From NCBI RefSeq assembly GCF_010384365.1, contig NZ_CP048397.1:4402001-4466000 (forward strand): 64,000 bases of DNA. The letters are read 5' to 3'. The notes under the pieces are model-generated. The model was not told the DNA's origin. It saw nothing but the letters and a program-made list of their open reading frames with translations, and did no database searches. Shown piece by piece: positions 16,902-24,814 of the stretch; the first letter of the stretch is position 1; each line of letters opens with the position of its first letter. The position numbers and the translations under genes were made by a program. This stretch comes from Streptomyces sp. S4.7. Its GTDB lineage: Bacteria > Actinomycetota > Actinomycetes > Streptomycetales > Streptomycetaceae.

Positions 16902-17174
16902 CTAAGCGGTGTCGGCCGCCTCGGGTGCTTCGGCCGCCTCCGGCGCCTCAGGTGCGTCCGGTGCCTCCGCGCCCTCGATCATGTGCGTCTCGCCGAAGAT
17001 CGTGGCGTGTTCCAGGACATCCTCGGCCGGATCGTCGATCTGGCCGACCGAGAGCAGCGTGAAGCCGCCGTTGTGGGAGTTCGTGTGGGTCTCGTCCGCG
17101 GCGGCGCCGGTGGCGGGAAGTACGGCGCCCAGCACCGCAGCGCCCAGGACGGTCAGGGTGTGTGTGGCTTTCAT
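16902..17174 (-). CDS. Small secreted protein with acidic Ala/Pro/Glu tail
   Basis: A 90-residue protein with a clean Sec signal peptide (MKATHTLTVLGAAVLGAV, cleavage likely after TGAAA, about 26). The mature part is short and polar (ETHTNSHNGGFTLLSVGQID) and ends in imperfect EAPDAPEAPEAAEAP repeats coded by repeated GGC/GCC triplets. No family was recognised. Convergent with the lipoprotein gene, 16 bp apart. Confidence 0.65.
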   Translation of the reverse strand: MKATHTLTVLGAAVLGAVLPATGAAADETHTNSHNGGFTLLSVGQIDDPAEDVLEHATIFGETHMIEGAEAPDAPEAPEAAEAPEAADTA

Positions 17175-17308
17175 TTCCGGTGGTAGCCCGTCTGCTCGTC
17201 GTAGTCCTCACGGTCCGGTCTGTCTATGGCGCAGAACGGGCGCAAAAGTCACGGCTGACGGTGTGTGTCGGGGCGGTATTCACTTGACCGGCGCAGTGGG
17301 CGCGACGG

Positions 17309-17548
17309 TCAGCGGACCACGTCCGCGGTGAAGGCCGCCCAGGCGGCGGGAGCAAGGGTGAGTACGGGGCCCTCCGCGACCTTGGAGTCCCGGACATGCA
17401 CGGCGGCGGGGTGCGCGGCGACCTCGACGCAGGCGCCGCCTTCGCTTCCGCTGTAGCTGGACTTGTGCCAGTGGTAGGCGACTTCGAGGCAGTTGCCGCC
17501 CTCACTCCCGCTGTAGCTGGACTTGAACCACTCCAGTGCGGTGCTCAT
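17309..17548 (-). CDS. DUF397 protein with internal tandem duplication
   Basis: A 79-residue protein of the DUF397 family, the usual small partner of Scr1-type XRE regulators in Streptomyces (WhiJ/AbaA-like loci). It carries the family core twice: EWFKSSYSGSEGGNCLEVA (about 6-24) and WHKSSYSGSEGGACVEVA (27-44), then one complete tail (VHVRDSKVAEG). At the DNA level 17418-17470 and 17478-17530 are direct repeats with a 60-bp period. The start codon overlaps the stop of the upstream regulator (TAATG), so translation is coupled. Such proteins are thought to antagonise the paired DNA-binding protein. Confidence 0.85.
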   Translation of the reverse strand: MSTALEWFKSSYSGSEGGNCLEVAYHWHKSSYSGSEGGACVEVAAHPAAVHVRDSKVAEGPVLTLAPAAWAAFTADVVR

Positions 17549-18369
17549 TACTCTCCTAGCAGCCGGTCCAACAGGCCCTTCGTCTCTTCGGGGTTGAGGG
17601 CCTGCGTCCGCAGCATCGCATATTTGCGCGCGAGGATGCTGACCTCGTCCGGGTCCTCGACAAAGAGGCTGCCCCGCTGCGTCTCGGCGTAGGCGAGATG
17701 CTGATGATCGGGTGTCTCCAGCAGGACGAAGGGTCCGTCGAGTCCCGCGTGAGTGGTCCGGCCGAGCGGCATGACCTGGAGCGTCAGACCGGGGAGGTCG
17801 GCGCTCTCCCGGAGATGGTGGAGCTGTTCGGCTAAGACGGCCGGGGAGCCGAGCCGGTCTCTGAGTACCGCTTCGCCGATCAGAAAGCTGCATGTCGGGG
17901 GGACCTTGCGGTGCAGGATGTGCTGACGCTCTATGCGCCCGGCGACACGGGTGTTGATCTCGTCCTCGCTGAAAGCGGGAACCCTGTTGCGAAAGACCGT
18001 CCGGGCGTAGTTCTCGGTCTGGAGCAGTCCAGGCATCACCTGGTTCTCGTAAGAGGAGATGGCAATGGCCTCCTGCTCCTGATCGATGAACGCCGCCGCC
18101 CACGTCGGATACCGGTCGATCTCCGGCATGTTCTCCACCGCCGTCTCCAACGCCCCCTTGGTCAAAAGCACTTGATCCAGCAGGATCGCCAGATCAGGCT
18201 TGAGTAGCCGCCGCCCCTGCTCCACCGACGCGATCGTCTCCGTGTGTACGCAGGCGCGCTCCGCGAGTTGGCGTTGGGTCAGGCCCGCCGCCTCACGGAA
18301 GAGGGCGACCAGCGCGCCGACGAGCTTCATCGCGGACGCGTTCTTCCGCTGTCGTTTTCTGCTGTGCAT
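17548..18369 (-). CDS. XRE-family regulator with DUF5753 (Scr1/WhiJ type)
   Basis: A 273-residue regulator. The helix-turn-helix is at about 15-70 (VALFREAAGLTQRQLAERA, VHTETIASVEQGRRLLKPD) and the C-terminal DUF5753 covers about 90-265 (YENQVMPGLLQTENYARTVF, FLIGEAVLRDRLG). With the coupled DUF397 gene and the divergent HATPase gene it forms the WhiJ-type trio that is multiplied in Streptomyces and tied to development and antibiotic control. Start ATG 18369 (basic leader) or internal ATG 18330 is possible. An inverted repeat at 18414-18438 in the divergent region is a candidate operator. Confidence 0.88.
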   Translation of the reverse strand: MHSRKRQRKNASAMKLVGALVALFREAAGLTQRQLAERACVHTETIASVEQGRRLLKPDLAILLDQVLLTKGALETAVENMPEIDRYPTWAAAFIDQEQEAIAISSYENQVMPGLLQTENYARTVFRNRVPAFSEDEINTRVAGRIERQHILHRKVPPTCSFLIGEAVLRDRLGSPAVLAEQLHHLRESADLPGLTLQVMPLGRTTHAGLDGPFVLLETPDHQHLAYAETQRGSLFVEDPDEVSILARKYAMLRTQALNPEETKGLLDRLLGE

Positions 18370-18413
18370 GTCCGACCAACTCCCCGTTCCCGTACGTACG
18401 TCACGCCCGCAGC

Positions 18414-18438
18414 GCCCGTACGAAATCTCTGTACGGGC
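18414..18438. promoter_or_regulatory. Inverted repeat between XRE and HATPase genes
   Basis: Perfect 8-bp arms GCCCGTAC and GTACGGGC separated by 9 nt, in the 113-bp divergent promoter region. Likely bound by the XRE regulator, by position only. Confidence 0.45.
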
Positions 18439-18482
18439 ATGCGCACTGCATCAGCGTAATCACAGGCAGTGACAATCGCCCT

Positions 18483-18878
18483 GTGAATGAGACGAATCCA
18501 CCCCCCGCCCCGCGCGAGCGTTTCTACCGCCGCGAACGCCGGTCCGTGCCCGCCGCCAGGCAGTTCGCACGGGAGGCGGTGACCGACTGGGCGCTCGGCG
18601 ACCGGCTCGACGATGTCTTGCTGTGTGTGAGCGAGCTGGCGACCAACGCCCTGGTGCACGGAGTTCCGCCGGGGCGCGGCTACCGGCTGAGTCTGTCGCT
18701 GCTCGTGGACGGGGTGCTCCGTGTCGAGGTGCACGACAGCGGTGACGGGCGGCCGGGTGTCCGCGAGCCGTACGGGGAGTCGGGGCGCGGGCTCATGCTC
18801 GTCGCGGCGCTCGCCGACAAGTGGGGTGTGGGGGAGCGTGATCCCGGCAAGGTCGTGTGGTGCGAGTTCGTGATCTGA
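18483..18878 (+). CDS. RsbW-like ATP-binding anti-sigma/kinase protein
   Basis: A 131-residue GHKL-type ATPase of the kind scattered through Streptomyces genomes as possible anti-sigma kinases. The N box is visible (VSELATNALVHG, about 49-60), with VEVHDSGDGRPG (G1 box) and GRGLMLVAALADKWGV (G2 box). GTG start. It is divergent from the XRE-DUF397 pair and completes the WhiJ-type trio. Its partner is not visible. Confidence 0.85.
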   Translation: MNETNPPPAPRERFYRRERRSVPAARQFAREAVTDWALGDRLDDVLLCVSELATNALVHGVPPGRGYRLSLSLLVDGVLRVEVHDSGDGRPGVREPYGESGRGLMLVAALADKWGVGERDPGKVVWCEFVI

Positions 18879-18899
18879 CCGGTCTCCGTCTCTGGTCGC

Positions 18900-19685
18900 T
18901 CAGTCCCACCAGAACGTCCAGGCGGGCTGGTTCAGCACCTGGTGTGTGGCGTACCCGGGCAGGGTGGGGTGACGGCCCTGGTGGATGTTGTCCGGGCAGA
19001 ACGCGAAGTGCTCCGCCGCGACCGCCTCCGCCTCCTCCTGGGTCGTCGGCGGGGCGGCCACCGAGACCACCAGCTGGTCGAAGGTGAGCGCCACCACCCG
19101 TATCCCGAAGCGGTCCTCCCACGACCGCAGCACCGCGCAGAGCCGTGCCACGTCGTCCTCGTGGTTCACCGGGCCCGACCAGCCGATCGCCGCCGGTATG
19201 TCCGCGCTGCGGCGGGCGGGGACCAGGGCGACTCGCGCGCCCTGCATCCAACTCCCGTCGTCGGTGAGGATGGACGCGACCTCGGCCGCCTCCTTGTCGG
19301 GGTCGGCGGACGGTTCCTGCGGGGCCGCCGCCAGGCCCGGCCACGCCTCGTCCTCCGACAGACGCTCCCAGGACTCCGCGAGGATCTCCTCCGTGTCGTG
19401 GTCGCCCGGATAGGACACCGCATCAGGGCTCAGATCCCACTCCTGCGGCCACTCCTTGCGGTGACCGCCGTGGACGAGCAGCGGATGCAGCCCCGCCCTG
19501 CGGGCGGGCAGCAGATCGGCCCACGCCCGGGGGGCCGCCGGCTCGTCCGCGTACCAGAGGAGTGGTTCGTGCCAGGTCCCGTCGATGGTCGTGTCGACCA
19601 GCTTGCCGGGCGGCAGTTGGAGCCCGGCCGACCGGCCCGAGGGGTCGGTGGCCAGGGCGGGCAGGGGGTTGGGGAGCGTCGCCAT
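18900..19685 (-). CDS. DUF4253 domain protein
   Basis: A 261-residue soluble protein. The C-terminal 110 residues match DUF4253 (FGIRVVALTFDQLVVSVAAP, then EHFAFCPDNIHQG and a final WTFWWD). The N-terminal half is variable and acidic. Members often occur singly or near contact-dependent toxin immunity genes, but nothing here proves such a role. The ATG at 19685 lacks a clear ribosome binding site; an upstream in-frame extension of ten residues is possible. Confidence 0.75.
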   Translation of the reverse strand: MATLPNPLPALATDPSGRSAGLQLPPGKLVDTTIDGTWHEPLLWYADEPAAPRAWADLLPARRAGLHPLLVHGGHRKEWPQEWDLSPDAVSYPGDHDTEEILAESWERLSEDEAWPGLAAAPQEPSADPDKEAAEVASILTDDGSWMQGARVALVPARRSADIPAAIGWSGPVNHEDDVARLCAVLRSWEDRFGIRVVALTFDQLVVSVAAPPTTQEEAEAVAAEHFAFCPDNIHQGRHPTLPGYATHQVLNQPAWTFWWD

Positions 19686-19721
19686 GCAGGAGACACTAAA
19701 GGCCGCCACCGACAACGGAGT

Positions 19722-20437
19722 TCAGTCCGTGGAACTTCCCTTGTCCGGTTCCGAGCGCAGCAGGTCGGCGAGTCGCGAGAGGCCGTCCGCCGCGTGGCCC
19801 TCGGCCACCGCGCGGTCGAGCAGCGGCTGCACCGGGGCGAACAGCTCCGTGCTGACACCCTGCGCGGCGAACGCCGCCAGCAGGTTGGGGAACGCCTCCT
19901 GGTTCACGGCCAGGCTCGACACGTCCGTCAGATGCCGCCCCGAGTCGATCGCCGCCGCCCACGCCGGGGCGGAGCCGAGCATCGCGCCCACCCACGGGAC
20001 CAGCAGCTCCGAGAACTCGGTGGCCGGGACGGACTCCGTACCGATCAGGGCGTACGCCTGCATCACGCCCATGGTCATCCCGTACATGCCGGTGAGCAGT
20101 GCCAGGTCGTACAGGGCGGCGAGGCCGGGGTCGGTGCCGACGTACTTCGTGCCGCCGAGCGCCGCGAGCGTCTCCCGGTGGGCGTCGAAGAGTTCCCGCG
20201 CGCCGCTGTAGAGGACGTAGGCGTGGGGTCCCGCGGGCTCGCGGCCACCGCGTCGGCGGCCGTGTCGGCGGGGGTCGCGCCCTGGGCGACCAGGGGGCCG
20301 GTTCTGGCGGGTGATCCGTTCCACACGGTGACGGGATGTCCGGCCTTCAGGAAGGCGGCGGCCAGGGCGGTGCCCATCATGCCGAGGCCGATGACGGAGA
20401 CGGCGGGGGTGGGGTTGGCAGTGCTGGTCGGGGACAT
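19722..20437 (-). pseudogene. Broken imine-reductase-like NAD(P)-dependent oxidoreductase
   Basis: The first 70 or so codons from ATG 20437 (with AGGAG upstream) encode a normal beta-hydroxyacid-dehydrogenase/imine-reductase start: SVIGLGMMGTALAAAFLKAG then DTAADAVAASP. At about 20230 the frame breaks: the family sequence resumes in another frame with GPHAYVLYSGARELFDAHR and runs to the stop at 19722. Compared with full-length relatives about 65 residues are missing, including the catalytic-site segment that follows the nucleotide-binding half. The 716-bp length is not a multiple of three. An out-of-frame deletion of roughly 195 bp explains this. A sequencing or assembly error cannot be excluded. 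Confidence 0.8.
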
Positions 20438-20590
20438 GCGGGTGCTCCTCCGGGCGGACCGGGCGGTTGCTCTCGATCTTCGGGCGGAGGACTTCTGCCC
20501 ACAAGTACCGACTATTTGGTGCGGTACGCACCGGGAGGTAAGCGGGCGAGATACGGAAGTGTGTGCGAGAGGCGGGCTGGAGGCGGAAGG

Positions 20591-21583
20591 ATGACGAGGG
20601 CCAACTGGCGTACCAGCAGCCTCAGGAGCCCGATCTTGTCCTACGTGCACCATGTCGAACGGTTCCACGGACTGCCCACGTACAACTTCCCGCCGTACGC
20701 CGACCCCGCGGACCTGCCGCCCGCCGACGCGGTCGCCTGGCGGCTGCACCGGGAGCCGTACGACGCCGAGGAGGCCGCGGACGTCTGCTGGAAGCGCTTC
20801 ACCGACATGGTCGAGCTGGAGAAGGTACGGGCGATCACCTTCGGCCAGCCCTGGTACGACGGCGACGGCGGGATGTCGGACGACGACCTGATCAATCTCG
20901 CCCCGCGGCTGACCGGGCTCGAAGCGCTCTTCCTCGGCGATCTGGAGGACGAGCAGGCGATGCTCTCCACGATCAGCCACTGCGACGTCGCCCCGATCCT
21001 CGCGGCGTATCCGGGTCTGCGGGAGCTGGCCGTACGCGGCGGGGACGGTCTCGACTTCCCCGTCTCCGGCCACCAGCAACTGCGTGTGCTGCGCGTCGAG
21101 TCCGGCGGGCTGCCCCCGCACGCGGCCGAGCACATCGCCGCCGCCCAACTGCCGTCACTGGAGCGCCTGGAGCTGTGGCTCGGGGACGAGAACCACGGCG
21201 GTGGCGCCACGGTCGAGCAGCTCGCCCCGCTGCTCACCGGGGAGGGCAAGCCCGCGCTTGACCACCTGGGCCTCCAGAACAGCTTCATCCAGGACGAGTT
21301 GGCCTCCGCGCTCGCCTCCGCGCCGGTCGTGCCCCAGCTCACCTCGCTGAGCCTGTCGATGGGCACACTCTCCGACGACGGAGTGGAGGCGCTCCTCCAG
21401 GGACAGCCCCTGACACACCTGCGGGAACTCGACCTCTCCTTCCACTTCATCAGCCACGAGATGATGCTGCGGATCTGGACGGCACTGGAGCCGGCGGGAG
21501 TCCGTGTGGATCTGACCATGAAGCACCACCCCGAGCCGGACGACTGGGACGAGGACGGCCGGTACATCGCGGCGTCCGAATGA
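20591..21583 (+). CDS. STM4015-family leucine-rich-repeat-like protein
   Basis: A 330-residue protein of the STM4015 family. Repeating units such as LPSLERLELWLGDENHGG, PALDHLGLQNSFIQDELA and LTSLSLSMGTLSDDGVEALL form a leucine-rich-repeat solenoid typical of protein-protein contacts. Conserved family pieces include FHGLP near the start and DAVAWRLH. ATG 20591 has GGAGG seven bases upstream; a TTG at 20636 also has AGGAG at good spacing and gives the family-like N-terminus SYVHHVERFHGLP, so the true start may be there. ATGA overlap couples it to the next gene. In Salmonella the namesake sits in a different multi-gene cluster not present here. Confidence 0.85.
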   Translation: MTRANWRTSSLRSPILSYVHHVERFHGLPTYNFPPYADPADLPPADAVAWRLHREPYDAEEAADVCWKRFTDMVELEKVRAITFGQPWYDGDGGMSDDDLINLAPRLTGLEALFLGDLEDEQAMLSTISHCDVAPILAAYPGLRELAVRGGDGLDFPVSGHQQLRVLRVESGGLPPHAAEHIAAAQLPSLERLELWLGDENHGGGATVEQLAPLLTGEGKPALDHLGLQNSFIQDELASALASAPVVPQLTSLSLSMGTLSDDGVEALLQGQPLTHLRELDLSFHFISHEMMLRIWTALEPAGVRVDLTMKHHPEPDDWDEDGRYIAASE

Positions 21584-22827
21584 GCACCCGCACCACCCCT
21601 CTCGCGTCGAAAGGCCACACCGCCATGTCCAGCCGGCCCAAACCCCATGCCCCGGAGTCCCAGGACCCGGACGACCGACTGATCGCCAGCGAGTCCCTGA
21701 ACGGCGAGTATCCCTGGCGAGACCCCGCCAAGCAGGTGCCGTACGGGACCGTGCTGCTCATCGCGGCCAAGCTGAAGTGGAGTCCCGCCACCGCCGTCGA
21801 ACAGCTGCGCGCCCTCGGGTACGCCGACGTCCAGCGCTCCGAAGGCCCGCCGCCCGACGCCGTCGAGCCCGACGACGCCCCGCTGTTGAGGAGCGTGGAA
21901 CGGAGCTGGGGCATCCTTCCGGTCGACGTCGACAAGATCGTGTCCCTGCGGCAGATCGTCGAATCGGCGGCCCTGACGGGCCGTTCCCCGGCCGACGTCG
22001 CCCGGCGTATGACCGCCTACGGCTACCAGGTCGGCACCGGCGCCCGGCCGCTGCCGGAGACCGCCAACGCGCGTGACGTCGGGCTGATCCGCGTCAACCT
22101 CCGGGGCGACTGGCTCAGCTGGGGCGACGACGTCTCCGGGCACGATGTGCTGCGCCTGGCACAGGAGTTGTCGTGCAGCCCGTACTTCGCCGCCGAGCGC
22201 CTGCTCGCGCTCGGCCTGCGGCTGCCGTTCACCCCCGAACCCGGGGACGAACGGCTCCTCAAGCACGCGGACACCCCCGGCGGCGGCTGGATCGGCCAAT
22301 GGGGATCCGTGCCGGTCGCGCACATCCTCACCGTCGCCCGCGAGACGGGCCGCTCGCACGCGGACATCCTCGCCCGGCTGAAGGAACTGGGCTGCCAGCG
22401 GCCGGGCGGGAACGTACCCGAGAGCCAGGAGGAGGACGACCTCGTCCTCCTCAGCGAGAACCTCGACGGCAGACTGCCCTGGCTGATGAAGAACGACGTC
22501 GTCGGCCTCCAGGTGCGGCACATCCTGCGCGCGTCCCTCGTCACGGGCCGCAGCCCCGCACAGGTCGCCGAGAGGCTGGCCACCCTGGGCCACTGGCTCC
22601 ACGAGAACGCGAACCTGCCCGAGACCGCCGAGGAGGCGGACATCCGCCTCCTGGAGACGGTCACCCGCTCGTACCTGGACGACGTCCATCTGGAGAACGT
22701 GCTGCGCAGCGCGAGCCTCACGGGGCGCAGCCCGGCGGACGTCGCGGCACGGCTGAGCGAACTGGGATACCGGCTGCCGGACGAGGTGACGTACCCGGAG
22801 GTACGCCCCGCGGTGCGGGCCGCCTAG
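21580..22827 (+). CDS. Protein of six tandem about 60-residue helical repeats
   Basis: A 415-residue soluble protein built from six repeats with the pattern D-x-LL-x-x-x-L-x-G-x-x-PW, then HILxxAxxTGRSPAxVAxRLxxLGY. The clearest copies end in IVESAALTGRSPADVARRM (about 125-145), HILRASLVTGRSPAQVAERL (about 310-330) and VLRSASLTGRSPADVAARL (about 370-390). Such units resemble the winged-HTH-like repeats attached to STAND/NACHT and caspase-type proteins in actinobacterial conflict systems (Aravind group). Here they stand alone, with no ATPase or protease domain. Translation is coupled to the LRR protein by ATGA. Function unknown; a binding scaffold is likely. Confidence 0.75.
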   Translation: MSTRTTPLASKGHTAMSSRPKPHAPESQDPDDRLIASESLNGEYPWRDPAKQVPYGTVLLIAAKLKWSPATAVEQLRALGYADVQRSEGPPPDAVEPDDAPLLRSVERSWGILPVDVDKIVSLRQIVESAALTGRSPADVARRMTAYGYQVGTGARPLPETANARDVGLIRVNLRGDWLSWGDDVSGHDVLRLAQELSCSPYFAAERLLALGLRLPFTPEPGDERLLKHADTPGGGWIGQWGSVPVAHILTVARETGRSHADILARLKELGCQRPGGNVPESQEEDDLVLLSENLDGRLPWLMKNDVVGLQVRHILRASLVTGRSPAQVAERLATLGHWLHENANLPETAEEADIRLLETVTRSYLDDVHLENVLRSASLTGRSPADVAARLSELGYRLPDEVTYPEVRPAVRAA

Positions 22828-22844
22828 GTCGGCGACCGGCGGTG

Positions 22845-22887
22845 GGCCGGTGACCGCCGCGGCTCCTGGCCGCGCCGGTCACCGGCC
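22845..22887. terminator. Nested hairpin between convergent genes
   Basis: Outer stem GGCCGGTGACCG with CGGTCACCGGCC, enclosing an inner CGCGGC/GCCGCG hairpin. It sits between the repeat-protein gene and argS. Confidence 0.75.
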
Positions 22888-22892
22888 ACGAC

Positions 22893-24656
22893 CTACAGCC
22901 GCTCAGGGGTGCGGATGCCGAGCAGCGTCATGCCCTGGTGCAGCGTGCGGGCCGTGAGGTCGCACAGGAAGAGGCGGTTCTCCGCGACCTCCCGGGGCGG
23001 CGCCGGCTTCACGACCGGGCACTCGCTGTAGAACGTCGTGAACAGCGACGCCAGTTGGTACAGGTACGCGGTCAGCTTGTGAGGCTCGTACGAGGAGGCC
23101 GCCTCGTTGAGGACCTCGCCGAACTGGTCCAGGTGCAGACCGAGTGCCCGCTCCGCCGGGGCCAGTTCGAGTTCGGGACGGGCCACGGGGGAGCGGTCGC
23201 CCGCCTTGCCGAAGATCGAGCGGGTGCGGGCGTAGGCGTACTGGATGTAGACGCTCGTGTCGCCGTGCAGCGACACCATCTGGTCCAGGTCGAACTTGTA
23301 GTCCCGCGCGGCGGAGGTCGACAGGTCGGCGTACTTCACCGCGCCGATGCCCACCTGCGTGCCGCGTTCGACGATCTCGTCCTCCGTGAGGTCCTTCGCC
23401 TTCTCCCGGACGACCGCGGCCGCCCGCTCGACGGCCTCGTCCAGCAGGTCCACCAGCCGCACCGTCTCGCCCTCACGGGTCTTGAACGGCTTGCCGTCCT
23501 TACCGAGGACCGTGCCGAAGGCGAGCTGGACCGCCTTGACGTCCTCGTTCAGCCAGCCGGCCCGGCGGGCGGTCTCGAAGACCATCTTGAAGTGCAGAGA
23601 CTGGCGGGCGTCCACCACGTACAGCAGGGTGTTCGCCTTCAGGTTCCCCACCCGGTCGCGGATCGCGGAGAGGTCCGTGGCCGCGTATCCGTAACCGCCG
23701 TTGCTCTTCTTGACGATGAGCGGTGTCGGATTGCCGTCCGGGCCCTTCACGTCGTCGAAGAAGACGCACAGCGCGCCGTCGGAGCGGACGGCGACGCCCG
23801 TCTCCTCAAGAATGCGGCAGGTCTCTTCGAGCATGTCGTTGTAGCCGGACTCGCCGACGACGTCCTCGTCGCGGATCTCCATGTCGAGCTTGTCGAAGAC
23901 CGAGTGGAAGTAGATCTTCGACTCGTCCACGAACCGCTGCCACTGCGCGAGGGTCTCCGTGTCACCGGCCTGGAGCGCCACGACGCGGTCGCGCGCGCGG
24001 GCCTTGAACTCCTCGTCGGCGTCGAAGACCGTGCGGGCGGCCTTGTAGAGGCGGCCCAGGTTCGACATCGCCTCCTCGCCGGAGACCGTCTCCGCGCCGC
24101 TGTGGTCCAACTCGTGCGGGTGCTCGGTCAGATACTGGATGAGCATGCCGAACTGCGTGCCCCAGTCGCCGATGTGGTGGCGCCTGATCACGTTCTCGCC
24201 GGTGAACTCCAGGATCTCGACCATCGCGGCGCCGATCACGGCGGAGCGCAGATGGCCGACGTGCATCTCCTTGGCGACGTTGGGCTGGGCGTAGTCGATG
24301 ACCGTCGTGCCCGGGTCCGCGGCGCGCGGGACGCCGAGGCGGTCGTCGGCGGCGCGGGCCGCCAGCGTCTCGGTGATCGCGCGGTCCGTGACGGTGATGT
24401 TGAGGAAGCCGGGGCCCGAGACCTCGACCTCCTTGACGAGGTCGCCGGCGGACAGCGCCTGAACGACCTTCGCCGCCAGCTCGCGCGGATTGCCCTTCAG
24501 CTTCTTGGCCAGGGCCAGCATCCCGTTGGCCTGGAAGTCCGCCCGGTCGCTACGTCGCAGCAGGGGGTCCGCGGGGCCGGCCTCCGGCAGGGCTGCCGAG
24601 AGGGCGTCCGCGATGCGCTGATCGACGGTCGATGCGAGGGAAGTGACCGGGGCCAT
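22893..24656 (-). CDS. argS: Arginyl-tRNA synthetase
   Basis: A 587-residue class I synthetase that charges tRNA-Arg. The N-terminal additional domain (about 1-110) is followed by the signature HVGHLRS (132-138, the HIGH box). A GKPFKTREGETVRL segment lies in the nucleotide-binding fold where the KMSKS loop is expected, and the C-terminus is the helical anticodon-binding domain (YEPHKLTAYLYQLASLFTTF). ATG 24656 gives the standard N-terminus. Divergent from lysS across 158 bp, the order seen in other Streptomyces. Confidence 0.96.
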   Translation of the reverse strand: MAPVTSLASTVDQRIADALSAALPEAGPADPLLRRSDRADFQANGMLALAKKLKGNPRELAAKVVQALSAGDLVKEVEVSGPGFLNITVTDRAITETLAARAADDRLGVPRAADPGTTVIDYAQPNVAKEMHVGHLRSAVIGAAMVEILEFTGENVIRRHHIGDWGTQFGMLIQYLTEHPHELDHSGAETVSGEEAMSNLGRLYKAARTVFDADEEFKARARDRVVALQAGDTETLAQWQRFVDESKIYFHSVFDKLDMEIRDEDVVGESGYNDMLEETCRILEETGVAVRSDGALCVFFDDVKGPDGNPTPLIVKKSNGGYGYAATDLSAIRDRVGNLKANTLLYVVDARQSLHFKMVFETARRAGWLNEDVKAVQLAFGTVLGKDGKPFKTREGETVRLVDLLDEAVERAAAVVREKAKDLTEDEIVERGTQVGIGAVKYADLSTSAARDYKFDLDQMVSLHGDTSVYIQYAYARTRSIFGKAGDRSPVARPELELAPAERALGLHLDQFGEVLNEAASSYEPHKLTAYLYQLASLFTTFYSECPVVKPAPPREVAENRLFLCDLTARTLHQGMTLLGIRTPERL

Positions 24657-24814
24657 GGGCTGGGAGCCGTTCCTGTAGAAGGGGGTGTCGGTGACCCCAT
24701 TCTCCCATGGGGCAACAAGTCGTTTTCGCATTGTCGTAAGGGCCTGGGACAATGGCCGTCGCCGCTATCGCAGGCGTATTCGCAGGGCGTACGAGAAAGA
24801 AGGACGTGCCGACC

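Noticed and set aside
24752..24814. N-terminal extension of lysS from ATG 24752
   Set aside because: The added residues do not look like the family start and lie in the argS-lysS promoter gap; GTG 24815 has a better ribosome binding site.
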